Shown here piece by piece: positions 48,384-59,306 of a stretch of 64,000 bases of DNA. The position numbers and the translations under genes are program-made. How positions within the stretch are numbered: position 1 is the stretch's first letter; each line of letters opens with the position of its first letter. Origin of the DNA: Psoroptes ovis (Eukaryota; Arthropoda; Arachnida; Sarcoptiformes; Psoroptidae); assembly GCA_002943765.1 (NCBI GenBank), contig PQWQ01000029.1:538501-602500 (forward strand), in the 5' to 3' direction. The notes under the pieces are model-generated. The model did not search any database and was not told where the DNA came from. It saw nothing but the letters and a program-made list of their open reading frames with translations.

Positions 48384-49544
48384 ATTGGACTGATTGGAGA
48401 GACGGTCATTGTTAGTGAGATTATAATCATTGTAACCATTTTTGAGTTGGTTCTAATCCCAAGATGATTAATATCACAAATTCCAATCATTATTCATTAA
48501 ATGAAGAAAATGTGAACAATAGACATTTTGATGGAGTTTATTCATTCATTAATTCAATGTATTCATGTTTATTTATTCTAAAGTTAATGGCTCGAACAGA
48601 GATTGATTTGGCTACATAAGATAGCAATCTCTAGAGAGATGTCTGAATATATTATGCATGGAAATTAGTACATTTTGCTGTTTTTAATGATGTTTTTTAC
48701 TGGTCATCTCCACAATCATTAAGTGCAATGATTTCATTTTCAAATTGCAAATATGGACCAATAAACAACAATCAATAATTAATCAGTCACAATAAATTCA
48801 TTCTTCTACTTACCATTAACAGTGTCCACACAATTCATCATCCACAACGGAGCCCAAGTCCAAAAAGACATTTGGAAAATTGAAAAAATATGAATGATGT
48901 TCCAATATTTGATTCTATTTGATGGCCACAAAAATAATCGATTATTCAAGATTCATTATTTTGCTGATTTGATTTGATTATTTGTAATAATGCATTGATT
49001 AGTGTTTTAGTCCTACTTTTAACATTCATTCATTGTTGTTGTATGATATTAATGCTTAATCACATTTTCATCATGCAAATCGGTGAATTAGTGATGTTAA
49101 TTCATTTTCACAGAAGAAAATAGATTTTCCGATTGAATCAATGAGGAAGAATGATGGCAACTTTTCATTTGAATGTTACCATTTTCATTCTTTGATTATT
49201 GTTGCTTTGTATCATAATCCGTTTTGTTCATGTTCCAAACGGATGTCATTTATAACACAAAAACAAACAAAAAACAGAATTTGAAAATTTGTTTCATTTC
49301 ATTATTCATGTTCCGACTAGGAACAAACATGGAACATATCAATAATAGAGTTTGGATTATTGTTGGAAATATTTTTGAATATAAATTATTTGCATGAAAT
49401 AAATGCAAAGTATCAATTGATTTGTTTATTGATCATAAACATTAAATGAAAGCAACTAATCAATATGACAATCGCAGGTTGGCCCAATGATTAACTTGAC
49501 ATAGTTGAATTATGATGAATCAATAATTGATAATCGATTGAACA

Positions 49545-49760
49545 ATGCACAATTTGTTTCATTTAATTCATCATTCAAATGAAGCCCTGATTAATCAAAA
49601 ACACAACTTAATAATGTCAAACGGTAGATATGATCAGCAAATCATCAATTCAAATAACTCTTTGAATATGAACATGGACAAAAGTGAAGCGGCAAGATTT
49701 AACGCCCTTTGCATTCATAATTCATTTGGTATCAGTTCAACCGATGAAGGCTCAAATTGA
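49545..49760 (+). CDS. Hypothetical small protein, 71 residues
   Basis: ATG at 49545 to TGA at 49758-49760. The product is polar, with SNGRYDQQIINSNNSLNMNM and a C-terminus ARFNALCIHNSFGISSTDEG. It lies 340 bases upstream of GPALPP1 on the same strand and could be a small gene or an unspliced exon. No family recognised. Confidence 0.3.
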   Translation: MHNLFHLIHHSNEALINQKHNLIMSNGRYDQQIINSNNSLNMNMDKSEAARFNALCIHNSFGISSTDEGSN

Positions 49761-50100
49761 ATTGATTCATGGTTCAAATTTCATTTAAAATGAAATTTTA
49801 TGCTCAGTCAAAAGAATGGTTAATTTAAGAAAAAAAAAATGAAAAATTTTCATCTTCATCAATACTTTTCCTAAGTAAAAAATGAAATTGAAAATATGAA
49901 TTTGAGAATAGCTTTTTGGTTTTAAAATCAGAGATTTCAACAAACTTGTTCTGCCATCTTTGATGATTATTCAAAGATTTCGTCTTTGACGCACCAACTT
50001 CTGTTTATAAACATGCATAAATGAACTTGAGTCAATCAATGATCAACACACTTTTTTGTGGTGACACTGAATCTAAAATAATTAATTGATTGATTTGAGA

Positions 50101-50855
50101 ATGTCTAACAGCAACGATTCAACTGATGATGGAAACGATAATGTTTATGGTCCTGAATTGCCACCAAATTTTACAAACAGCACCCATGAAGATGACGATG
50201 ATTTTTATGGTCCAAAATTGCCATCATTACTGGCTGGGAAAAGCAGAATAATTGGTGCCACTTTACCGAATGAGACAGTGGAAAGTGATGATGATGATGG
50301 CCTGATAGGTCCTTTTGCTGCAGATGAAATTGATAGAAATCATGTAGCCGATAATCGAATGAAATCAAATCCAAAAAAAGTTGAAACAAGGGAGAGATGG
50401 ATGCTGGAACCTGGAAAATCACTTGGACCAGCGTCAAAAGCCATGCAAAAATCAGTGACTAAATTCAGCCAAAAGACAAGCAAACGAGAAATGACTGATG
50501 AAGAAAAAATGGAGATGAACTCAAACAAAAAATATGACGAAAAAATGGAGAAATACCTTGAAGAATACAACAAACACAATAAACGTGACCAGTCATTGAT
50601 GCAAATTCATCGTCAGAACAAAGTGAGTTAATTGTTCATTTATCCAGTTTAATCATTTGTTAATTGAACATTTTGCAGAAATCAAAAGTCGACGATACTC
50701 GCCAATCATTGTCGGAACGACGTGAATTTGATCGTCAAATAGATTTATGCAGCAGTCGGATGGACTCGAAACAGAAGAAGAAATTGATAAATGAAGCATC
50801 AAATTCATTTGGTTCAAGATTTTCAAGGGGTAAATTTGAGAAATTCTTACATTAA
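50101..50855 (+). CDS. GPALPP1: GPALPP motifs-containing protein 1 (DUF3752)
   Basis: Two exons, 50101-50622 and 50679-50855, flank a 56-nt GT-AG intron in phase 0 and give 232 residues. The start is the ATG at 50101; an upstream in-frame TTG is ignored. The N-terminus carries degenerate copies of the family motif (YGPELPP, YGPKLPS, IGATLP, IGPF) set between acidic runs. The C-terminal half is the charged DUF3752 region, opening with RERWMLEPGKSLGP and containing EEKMEMNSNKKYDEKMEKYL, and it ends in a basic tail (RFSRGKFEKFL). At 232 residues it is shorter than vertebrate homologues, mainly through fewer motif repeats. The biochemical role of the family is not established. It converges on the RasGAP gene with 248 bases between stops. 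Confidence 0.9.
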
Positions 50856-51031
50856 TCCAATCAATCAGTTAAGCAAAAAAGAAAACAATAATTTGTGCAT
50901 TTGATTTGTAATTGAATCAAGAATCACAGCTGATTAATGAATGAATGCATATTTGTCATTGTCTGTGCATGTGTTGTTTGGTTTGCAGATGTGGAGATCA
51001 TTTCGATTTGTATTATTCGATTATTGGCTCG

Positions 51032-51037
51032 AATAAA
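51032..51037 (+). promoter_or_regulatory. AATAAA polyadenylation signal, likely for GPALPP1
   Basis: The canonical hexamer lies about 175 bases after the GPALPP1 stop and about 65 bases before the end of the convergent RasGAP coding region, so the two transcripts may overlap at their 3' ends. Confidence 0.5.
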
Positions 51038-51103
51038 GTGAGATCAACAAAATAAACAGAATTTATGAAGTTTATGAAATGATATTTGATTGATGATGAA
51101 TGC

Positions 51104-54100
51104 TCAGAATATGTTTTCGATTGGTGCAAGTTGAGAACCGATTATGCTTTGAACATATTGCTTGCGCATTTTGTCCAGATGACAAACGCATTCTTTCAAT
51201 TGATTCAATATTAAAATCAAAGTATCGCAATCTTCAATTATGAACTGAGATGGTGGGTAATTATGACCATTTCCTTTATAAAATCTGACCATTCTATTCG
51301 ACTGATAATCACCATGAAAGCATTGTAGATTTGTATCGTCATTCATTTGAGCGTTGGTAGCTTCCAGTATGTTCTGTATGGTGTCCATATTTGCCATAAA
51401 CAACGAATTGATTCGAGCCAATTCGCGATCAACATCCAATCGTAGGCTCCAATCCAGTGATGTTTGCTGTTGTTGTCTCTGATTACTTTTGTCATTATTA
51501 TTATTATTAGTGGTGGTTAATGAAGACTTGTTGTCATTAATGTCATTATTATCATTATTAATTTGTGATGATTTATTTAATTCGATTAAACCATTTAATG
51601 TGTCCAACCATTCTCGCTCTTGAACGCAATTGATTGCTTGTATGTTTAATATACATTTATTGTGAATAACTTGAAACATCTATAATTAAAGTTGATTAAA
51701 TGAAATTAACAAATAAATCAAATAAATGAATCAAACACAAACATTTTTCATGGGATAATTGTCGGCCAATTTCTTAACAGTAATTTCACTGATTGGAAAT
51801 TTGAATAATGGCGATTTATTTTTTGCTTTGGCATAATAAAAATGTTGTGTTGTGATGCAAAAATATCGTTTCTTATAGCATGTGCCAAAACCTATTCGTT
51901 TGTATCCATTCGATTTTTTGAACATAACACTTTGATTTGAAGAGATTAATGAATTATCATTCAAATAACAATCAAAATACCTTTCTTTTAGAATGACTGG
52001 CTCGTGATGATCTTTGGAAGATAAACGACAGCAGGAAGATATTGATTCTAAGAACTTTTAATTGAAAATAATTAATTGTTAGCTTTGAATGTCTACAAAT
52101 TGGACCAACCTCTTTTGTTTTGGAAACATGATAATCAGTAATGAATTCTTTGTAGAATTGGGTCATGTAATTTTCTTTAATTAATGGCGTATTCTATATT
52201 GACAATTAATTAGTTAATCAACTTTATTGCTTAATCATTGATTATTGCAATACCTTTTTTGAAACGACCAAATTTCCAATGCTTTGAATTGTTTTTGATA
52301 TCAGAGTGAATGTCCTGTTTACTCGTGGATTCTGTATGTGAATTGCAATGAATCAATGAGAAGAGAATTAATGAATGTTTGTGGATACTTACAATTTTTT
52401 TATCGGTTAATTCAAATAATCTTGGATTAAGTATGGCTGGGGCGAAGAAACGTAAGAAAACAAAGCCTGAAATGACATAATAACAAACATGTTTGTTGTC
52501 AGGGAAAAATTTGATTGCCAACTCTCTCAGAACGGCAAACACATCACACATGACTTGTGGACATTTATTCATTGAATCGATGATTGCGGTGAAGAATAGA
52601 TGGGCATAATTCTTTAAATGTTGCATATTCATCTTCAAACAGTCACAATCATCGATTTTGGAAGCATCAATCTCACAGAGTTTGTTTTCTCGTATGACCA
52701 GTTCAATGCAATCACCAAGTGTATCGTGGAGATATCTAATTCCGACCAACTTCATCAGTTCATCAATACACTTTGAGACCAGACTATTTCCGCGGAATAT
52801 TGTATTTACATCGCTGTTGGCATATTTGAATCATATTTCAATTAATTGCTTTAACTGTGTATGTTCTAATCATAAATACCTGACTTTTGCCATTTCATCT
52901 TGGGCCAAATACTTGATGAATGCAACAATTTGATGGAAATGTAAAAATATCTTCACCAAAGGTTGAGCTGCATCAGCTTTGTTGAGAACAAACTCGCCTA
53001 ACAAATAGGCAACACTACATGTGATGGGCTATCATTTGATTTATCAAATTATATCAAAATATCTAATTAGGCCACTGCACATAACTTTATGAGTAAATGG
53101 ACAAACCTTTGTTTCGGTAGATGATAATAATAAATTACGCAGTGAATCATAAAAAGGACTAGGAAAAACAAAGTCAGAGATATAATTAATCCTCAAACGT
53201 AATGAGCCAAGATTATGATCACAATTTTGATGATGATTATGATGATTGCTTGTGCTTAAGTTCATTGAACAAGATGAGGTGGATGACAATGATGTTGATG
53301 ATATTTGAGGCTGCAGATAATACCTATTTATTCGAAACAAATTCATTTTTATGAAAACTTAATGAATCAAATCAAGAAAAACTTGCCATGCATTGTGAGT
53401 GCTGTTGACCTTTAATCGATTCAAAACAATTCGAATGCCTCCAAGGTGATTTGTTTTGGAACAAGGTTCGTGGATAGAAATCCTAACATGAAGATAATTA
53501 TGATTAGTGTGAGTCAATTTGTGATTAAATCACCTTAAATTTGATTTGTTGAGCAGATCATCCAACAAAAGTTGACTGTTACAAGTAATGTTTGAATATT
53601 TATCCAAAGGAATCTGTCAAAATGATCAAAATAATTAAACATTGAAATGACTGGCCATTATTTTCCACTTACTTCGAATACGAATGCTTCGTTGAATTGA
53701 GGATTATTCGTTTTTCGTTTGATTTTGGATTTTTTCTGAAAAACATCGTCGAAAACACGTAAATCAAGTAAGCAATAAGAATCACAAGAATGATGGGCAA
53801 TGTCTTGACACTCCAAGATGGTGACGATGATTCGCAATGAATTAATGTTCATAATGTAATGAGGTTCAATTTGCAAGTGTATAACTCCTTGCACTTCAGG
53901 TGGATCATTTTCAGGTATCAACGGGAACCATGATTCCTCATAATCGAAATTTTTTAATTGATCACGCCGCAGAAGAACTTTGCCAAGTGCACGATTACGG
54001 CAATTTTGTACGGATCTTTCGCGTTCATAAACGAATATGGACAAATAACGAAACATTCGTGGTATATCAAAATTGAATTCTTCACCGAAGAATGGACTAA

Positions 54101-54410
54101 TCAAAGCAATTAGTTAGCAAGTCAATCAACCTTCATTGAACTACTTACTCAGATGTTTTGTCGATGGAATTATGGGTCCGAAATATTTCTTCGCGATCCA
54201 AACTTATGACACAGTAACAATCTCTTAGACTGCTGCTGGTCCCATTTTTCGGTTGAAGATTCTTCGCTTCACCTGAATTAGAACCAAAACATTAATTATG
54301 CATCAAACACTTTAGATTAACTCACCAATACGAATTTTGACTTGTTGAACAAAACGGACATTAATCCAATCTTGAGCATCGGATTTGATTTGGTGAAAAC
54401 TTTGGTCCAT
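51104..54410 (-). CDS. Gap1: GAP1-type Ras GTPase-activating protein (RASA2/RASA3-like)
   Basis: Thirteen exons join in frame: 54326-54410, 54149-54272, 53673-54096, 53534-53613, 53387-53482, 53107-53323, 52880-53028, 52393-52813, 52254-52331, 52110-52193, 51981-52054, 51743-51929, 51104-51679. They give 864 residues; introns are 51-78 nt. The protein stimulates GTP hydrolysis by Ras-family GTPases at the membrane. Order: C2 domain (about 20-135), second C2 (about 140-290, with KRKTNNPQFNEAFVFE), RasGAP (about 340-570), then PH (about 605-705). The arginine finger is IFRGNSL (Arg about 399) and the RasGAP signature is FLRFFAPAILNP (about 511-522). The PH segment has KRYFCI and ends MFQVIH..INCVQEREWLD. 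Where GAP1 proteins have the Cys/His zinc (Btk) motif, this one has an Asn/Gln-rich run (about 704-745). Intron 5 uses a GC donor. Confidence 0.93.
53324..53386 (-). other. GC-AG intron 5 of the RasGAP gene
   Basis: The only reading that keeps the frame and gives the family sequence AWYYLQP joins exon 5 ending ..GCATG to exon 6 starting GTATTAT. The intron then begins GCAAGT, the usual consensus of GC donors. The nearby GT (GTTTTT) shifts the frame. Confidence 0.8.
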
Positions 54411-54555
54411 GTCATTTCATATGAATGATTGACTTGTTTGAATGCATAAAATGTAAATATTGTTCATCTAAATATTCACTTAATTTATTCAATTAATTAA
54501 TGATGATGATGAAGGACTATCGATTGTCATTGACATCATGATTATCATTTGATTG

Positions 54556-54918
54556 ATGATTATTGTGACCGTTTCATTTGATTTGATTATGAGCAGAAGC
54601 ATCATTTCAGAGATTGAATCAAATTTAATGATTGGTTCAAGAATATTGTCAGCACCAAATCATGATCAAATCAACAAAAACAAACGAAAAGAATCAAAGA
54701 AGAAATGTGTTTATCATTCAACTGGAATCGGATCAAAATATGTGCAACAAAATAATCAAAACAAAAAACTTGAACGCAGCAAAATAAAACAGTTGAATGA
54801 AAGTGCACGCAAGAGCAATAATCAAAACAGGGGATTCGTTTGTGTTTGTTTTTTGGCGAGCGTTGCACAATCGTTAGCTTTGTGTTTGTTTAGAAATGAA
54901 TTCAAATCAAACATTTGA
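54556..54918 (+). CDS. Hypothetical basic protein, divergent from the RasGAP gene
   Basis: ATG at 54556 to TGA at 54916-54918, 120 codons. The middle is strongly basic and Asn/Gln/Lys-rich (QINKNKRKESKKKC, QNNQNKKLERSKIKQLNESA) with a hydrophobic C-terminus. The start is 145 bases from the RasGAP ATG on the opposite strand, as in a shared promoter. It could also be a leader-region frame without function. No family recognised. Confidence 0.25.
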   Translation: MIIVTVSFDLIMSRSIISEIESNLMIGSRILSAPNHDQINKNKRKESKKKCVYHSTGIGSKYVQQNNQNKKLERSKIKQLNESARKSNNQNRGFVCVCFLASVAQSLALCLFRNEFKSNI

Positions 54919-55621
54919 GAAAAATAAATAGAAATGCACACAAACATGTGTTCATGGACGAGAGCAGCAGTTGAAAACTAGTCATGTTCACTTTAATCAA
55001 TGAGTATGCAACAAAATGGTTTGGCAGAGAAAATAATGACTGATTGCAATGCAATGCAATGTAATCTATGGATCTGCTTTCAAATGCGTTCAAGTTGATT
55101 AATATATGATTTGTATTAATGCACAACCGAACAAATACTGAATCAACTGAATCAAACCAATGTTCTTAATGCAAATATGCGAATAATGCCTATCAAACAA
55201 TCAATGAACGTATTTGTATGTGATTGATTATTTTGATTAATTGATCGATTTATATCCGCTTTTTCGGCTTGTTTAGTAGTGTCATATTTCTTGTGTGTGT
55301 TTTCTGTTCAATTTGATATGTTTAAGCATATTGCCGTATTAGATTCAATTAAGTAAATACGACATTATTATTGAATTCGAATTTATTCATCTTTACACTA
55401 AATAATTGATTCAATTAATGAGACATTTGAATATGAACGATCAGATTTATCTTAGCCAAAATTTGTCTTGGTGATTATTTGATGATATCATTTTTCATAT
55501 TATTCCAATGATATAGATTTTAATGTTGTTTTGATTGATGCATCAGCTAAATTATGAATTTTATCAAAAATAAATTGGGAATCAAAGGTTTGAAATTGTT
55601 TTCACTATTTAATCGGATAAT

Positions 55622-55789
55622 TGGTTCGGCAATTTGCTAGTCACATGGTAATACTTGCTTTCATCGGATATGACTTTTGCGATCTTGAATTGTCATCCAT
55701 CCTTCTGGATTATCTTCTCAGAACTCCTGCAATTTCACCGACACAGCCTGTGACTCATAATCGATTGCTGGTGATGGTTCGCTGGCCAT
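55622..55789 (-). pseudogene. Relic of an LTR-retrotransposon gag gene
   Basis: Starting at an ATG (55789), the minus strand reads VKLQEF, stop, EDNPEGWM, then after a frameshift ISDESKYYHVTSKLPN. This order (K-LP-F, NPE-W, D-SKYY-V--LP) is the N-terminal matrix/capsid pattern of Ty3/gypsy-type Gag. One stop and at least one frameshift show it is dead. No LTR or pol was found nearby. Confidence 0.7.
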
Positions 55790-56138
55790 CATCGATAATA
55801 CTAATATTTTCTATTTTTTACACCAAATTATATGCGGCGGTGCGAACATATAACAATTATTTATGATTTTAATTTTGATTCATTTAATTATTTTTTTAGA
55901 AAAATTTAATATAAAACTTCATTTGAATCAATCAAAGCATCGTATGGAATTATTAAAGTATTATTTTATTTTTAACAAATAAAATTGATTTTGAAAATTT
56001 CAATAAAACAAAAAAAAAATGATTTCCACTTTTATATCAGTCAGTTTACATATATGATCATCTATGATATGTGTTGAATCAGAGTTCAAATTATATTATA
56101 ATTTTTGATGTTATTTTTAACAATTTTTAAATATATTT

Positions 56139-56455
56139 TCAATTTTTGTTATTCCTAAACAGCGTTACGCACCACACCTTTTCATATTGCGCCTTTGTAT
56201 TTAGCTTTTTGATGTTCCGGACATGCATCCCATCGACTTCCAATTCTTTGGCCACTTCAGGAGCAGTCGCTTTCGGATTTAGTGCCGTCATTTTGGGACG
56301 TTCATCTTCGCAAAACAAAAAAAATACCGGCAAAGGACGGTCTGGAGCATTGGGATCTTTGACACGTCTCTTATGTGATTTTTTTGTAGTTACATCTGAT
56401 ACCTTGTATTTTCTTTTTTCATTTGCATTAAAATCATTTTGTCAAATCATTGAAT
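56139..56455 (-). pseudogene. Frameshifted HMG-box (HMGB-type) fragment
   Basis: The minus strand encodes RRVKDPNAPDRPL, FFLFCEDERPKMTALNP and EVAKELE, the start of an HMGB-type box with its basic linker. The HMG helix that should follow (CPEHQKAKYK) is present in another frame, so at least one frameshift breaks the box before AQYEKV. The upstream part (NEKRKYKVSDVTTKKSHK) matches the lysine-rich linker of such proteins. It abuts the kinase relic on the same strand. It may be a retrocopy or a decayed duplicate. Confidence 0.75.
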
Positions 56456-56483
56456 ATAACACAAATACTATGATCACATGACT

Positions 56484-57275
56484 GATAGCCCAATCCAAAG
56501 CGGTCACCAAACGATTCCAAGTCAATAATTTTAACAATTGTACACATAAATCAGACAAGTCGCAATCTGCAGGTTCATTCTGGTACAATGGACGGAACTC
56601 AGGAGCGTCTTTGTTTTAATCTTCCTGATTATGATCATTGACCATTGCTTGTTCTTCATTTTCTATTCCATTTGGTTGAGCGTGTTCATCAGTGGCTTAA
56701 TTAACCATTTCAGAGAATGGTCGACGATGATCAACATTAATACGAGCAAGAAGTGAAAGACGAGTTTCATTCAAGACGAGATTAGCAAACATGATGGAAT
56801 GTAGTTGTTAAGCAAATAAGTATCATTTAAAACTTGCTGCATGGTTGGACGCTTTCGTGGGTCATCTTGCAACATTTGAATGATGAATGCGGCTAGTGGA
56901 CCACTGACATCATCTGGTATCGTATAATCATTCATCTTTATTGTTTTTCAATTCGTCTGTTCCGAATTAAGATTTGCCAACAGCCATCGTATCAACAATA
57001 CAGCCCAATGACCAGACATCAACTTGAAAACCATGACCCTGTTTCATAAGAATCTCTGGTGCAATATAATTCGGTGTACCACACAGTGTTTTTCTTTGTG
57101 TGCAAATTGACCTTTTTGAATTAGGCGTTTGGTTATGGCATTTATTATTATTTATTATATCAGCTATTTCCATCTTTGGTGCTGCCGTTAATCCGTCATT
57201 TTGTGATTCGGCATCTAAATAAAGAAAAAATGTGTAAAACATGCTGCACAACATCAAACAATAACAAACACTTAC
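56484..57275 (-). pseudogene. Broken polo-like kinase (PLK1-type)
   Basis: The activation segment is clear: KTLCGTPNYIAPEIL, then GHGFQVDVWSLGCI and AVGKS, where a stop falls. After a deletion the C-lobe resumes (IPDDVSGPLAAFIIQMLQDD, RKRPTMQQVLND, YIPS), followed by frameshifts and further stops. ADCDLSDLCVQLLKLL corresponds to the linker before the polo boxes. The catalytic loop, DFG and the polo boxes are missing. A GT-AG intron of 61 nt (57215-57275) upstream argues against a simple processed copy. Multiple stops make it non-functional as read. Confidence 0.78.
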
Positions 57276-57279
57276 TAAA

Positions 57280-58040
57280 TTGTTAAACCACGTAAATAAA
57301 TTGAGCCAAATAATGGATGTTGTTTGCATGAAAGCAAAAAATGTAAAGACAAATGAGGCTGTAGCAGTTTTGGTACAGCGAATCGATTAAATATTTTAAT
57401 ATGATTTGAAATCAATTGGCAGTTTGAAAAAATGGAAATGTTTATATGCAAAAATATTTGAACAAATTTTGTAAATCTGACTGATATGTCATTCACAATT
57501 AAAGTTTAGAGGGCAATCAAATTTTGACAACTCATTATCAACTTGAATCTGAATTAGAGATGATAATATTGATCGAAGAACAAAGAAAACTTGTCTAATT
57601 TTGCACATTTCTCTATGATTGATGATACATGACTGTGATGGTATTAGACTTGCACATTGACTACAATTCAAGTTTAGTATATAAACAGCTCGAATTTAGA
57701 CAATAGAAATATACATCAATAAGCAAATATAAACAAATTCTCGAGAAAATACTAGAAAGGAAAAAGGATATGAAATTTGGAGAACAATTTTAAAACATGT
57801 GGCTTTGTGCAGATTTTCGGGAATATTTTCTGTTAAACATTTTTTGGGAAATATTCCCAACATCACACGACATCTAAGATTATAAATGGATGAAATTTTT
57901 GAATTTTTAGAAAAATCGAAAAAATCTAAGGTTATAGTACGCGGAAGTTTTGAAAAAATCGAAAAAATTTGAACATCTTGGTTCTCGTTTGAATTCGATT
58001 GTTCTTTGTTCTCGTTCGAATTGTCTATTCTTTATTGCAG
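57280..58040. other. No gene seen
   Basis: AT-rich sequence without a recognisable coding region; short GAAAAAATCGAAAAAAT repeats occur near 57910-57970. Confidence 0.5.
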
Positions 58041-58152
58041 TAATTAAAGTATCGATTCGTAGTTTTAAAGCTTTATTTCGTAGTTTTATAGCTGCAAATC
58101 CCTTTTAAAACTACGAAATTCAATTTGAAAACTCCGAATTGAAACTTAAACA
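58041..58152. repeat. Inverted-repeat element, TTCGTAGTTTT family, copy 3
   Basis: ATTCGTAGTTTTAAAG at the left and AAAACTACGAAATTCAATTT followed by CCGAATTGAAACTTAAAC at the right. Longer and more diverged than the other two copies, with an internal second TTCGTAGTTTT. Confidence 0.5.
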
Positions 58153-58179
58153 CTGTGACACAAAATCATGAGAATGACT

Positions 58180-58985
58180 GCGCAAACTCCGATTCAAATT
58201 CGAATGTTCTTTTGTTCTCTTTCGAATTCGATTCTTTTGTTCTCATTCCAATTTTAGCTTTGTGTGTGACCAGTCGATTGTCTTAGTGAAAAAAACTTGA
58301 TTAATCTTTATGAAATGATGAGTGATTAATGATGATTAATTGATTTTGATTAATTAATCTTACAAAAGATGAATCAATAGTTATTTGAAATTAATTATTA
58401 TTTAATTATTTGAATTAGTTAATGTGGTTCTTACTTTATGATGATTTGTTTGATTGAGGTTGATTATGATTCAATTCCACATGAAATTTGATTGAAGGTA
58501 TGCTTGGAAATGATTGCATTTCAATTAATTTAATTTCAATTTTAATTTCGTTTTAGCCAATGTTTCAATTGAGGGCTTTAAAAATGAAGAAAGTATCTGC
58601 AATAACGATCGATTTTGGGCAAATGACCTTTGATATATAAGATTATTAAACACTGATTATAATAATTGATTCAAGATGCATCATTTCAAGACTATTAAGA
58701 TGTGAAACGCATTCGTTAATCCATTTGTTTCTATAAGTGGGTATGTTGATTTGCTGTCTTATACCTTAATCTCTATATTCTCATATTATAATAATCAACC
58801 AAGTTTAACCAACAAGCATTAAGTAGCAGTGAAAATTAGCAGCAAATTTGTTTTAGTTTCAATTTAGAATAATGCATTGATTTTATTCCTGTTCTTATTT
58901 TCATTCTGGTCTCCTAAAAAAGTTAGATTTAGTTCTTAATTCTTAATTTTAAAATTAATTTAATCAGATTAGACAATACATAAGA
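58180..58985. repeat. Tandem duplication, unit 1
   Basis: About 0.8 kb matching 59307-60130 in the same orientation, with blocks of strong identity (GAATGTTCTTTTGTTCT, ATGATTAATTGATTTTGATT, GATTGAAGGTATGCTTGGAA). It contains an intron-like segment 58498-58556 (GTATGC to TTTTAG). After it, CCAATGTTTCAATT opens a 26-codon frame ending at TAA. Confidence 0.8.
58560..58640 (+). CDS. Micro-ORF conserved between duplication units (unit 1)
   Basis: ATG just after the acceptor-like site encodes MFQLRALKMKKVSAITIDFG and a few more residues before TAA. Unit 2 (59724-59804) encodes a related peptide (MFQFSAVIMKKVIRITIDY..) of the same length, with start and stop preserved despite many substitutions. 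The exon before it is not open in a matching frame, so this would be a leader-spliced small ORF or chance. Confidence 0.2.
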   Translation: MFQLRALKMKKVSAITIDFGQMTFDI

Positions 58986-59306
58986 AAACAAATGTCATAA
59001 TCCCTAACAATGGCCGAACATGTTATGCTCATGTATATGTCTGAAGCATGATGTAATTTTAATTGTCGTTTTGTATCAATCAAGAAGATCAATTGAAAAT
59101 CATTTTATTTTAGTATTTAAAGTGTTGATTGCATTGAATTATGATCAATTGTGCATCCATCAAATCTCTAATGATAAGGATGTGTATGTTCTAATGATTA
59201 TTAAATATTTTAGATTCGCATTAATTAATGTCATTTTGATTATAACTTATTCAAACAACAACAGATGGCGATAACATCAAAAAAGAAAATGCGCGCGAAA
59301 AGAGAA

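Larger units (their letters stand above)
43600..49500. other. Mostly non-coding, with scattered weak coding-like stretches
   Basis: No gene with family similarity was found. Several short open stretches are more protein-like than their surroundings (45071-45178, 45338-45463, 46745-47053, 48210-48383 on +; 45970-46065 and 47795-48061 on -). They cannot be assembled into one gene by eye. A (TTA)n microsatellite sits at 47823-47843. Confidence 0.5.

Noticed and set aside
51104..52193. Short frames read through the RasGAP introns as separate small genes.
   Set aside because: They are exons plus intron read-through; the 13-exon model uses all of them in frame.
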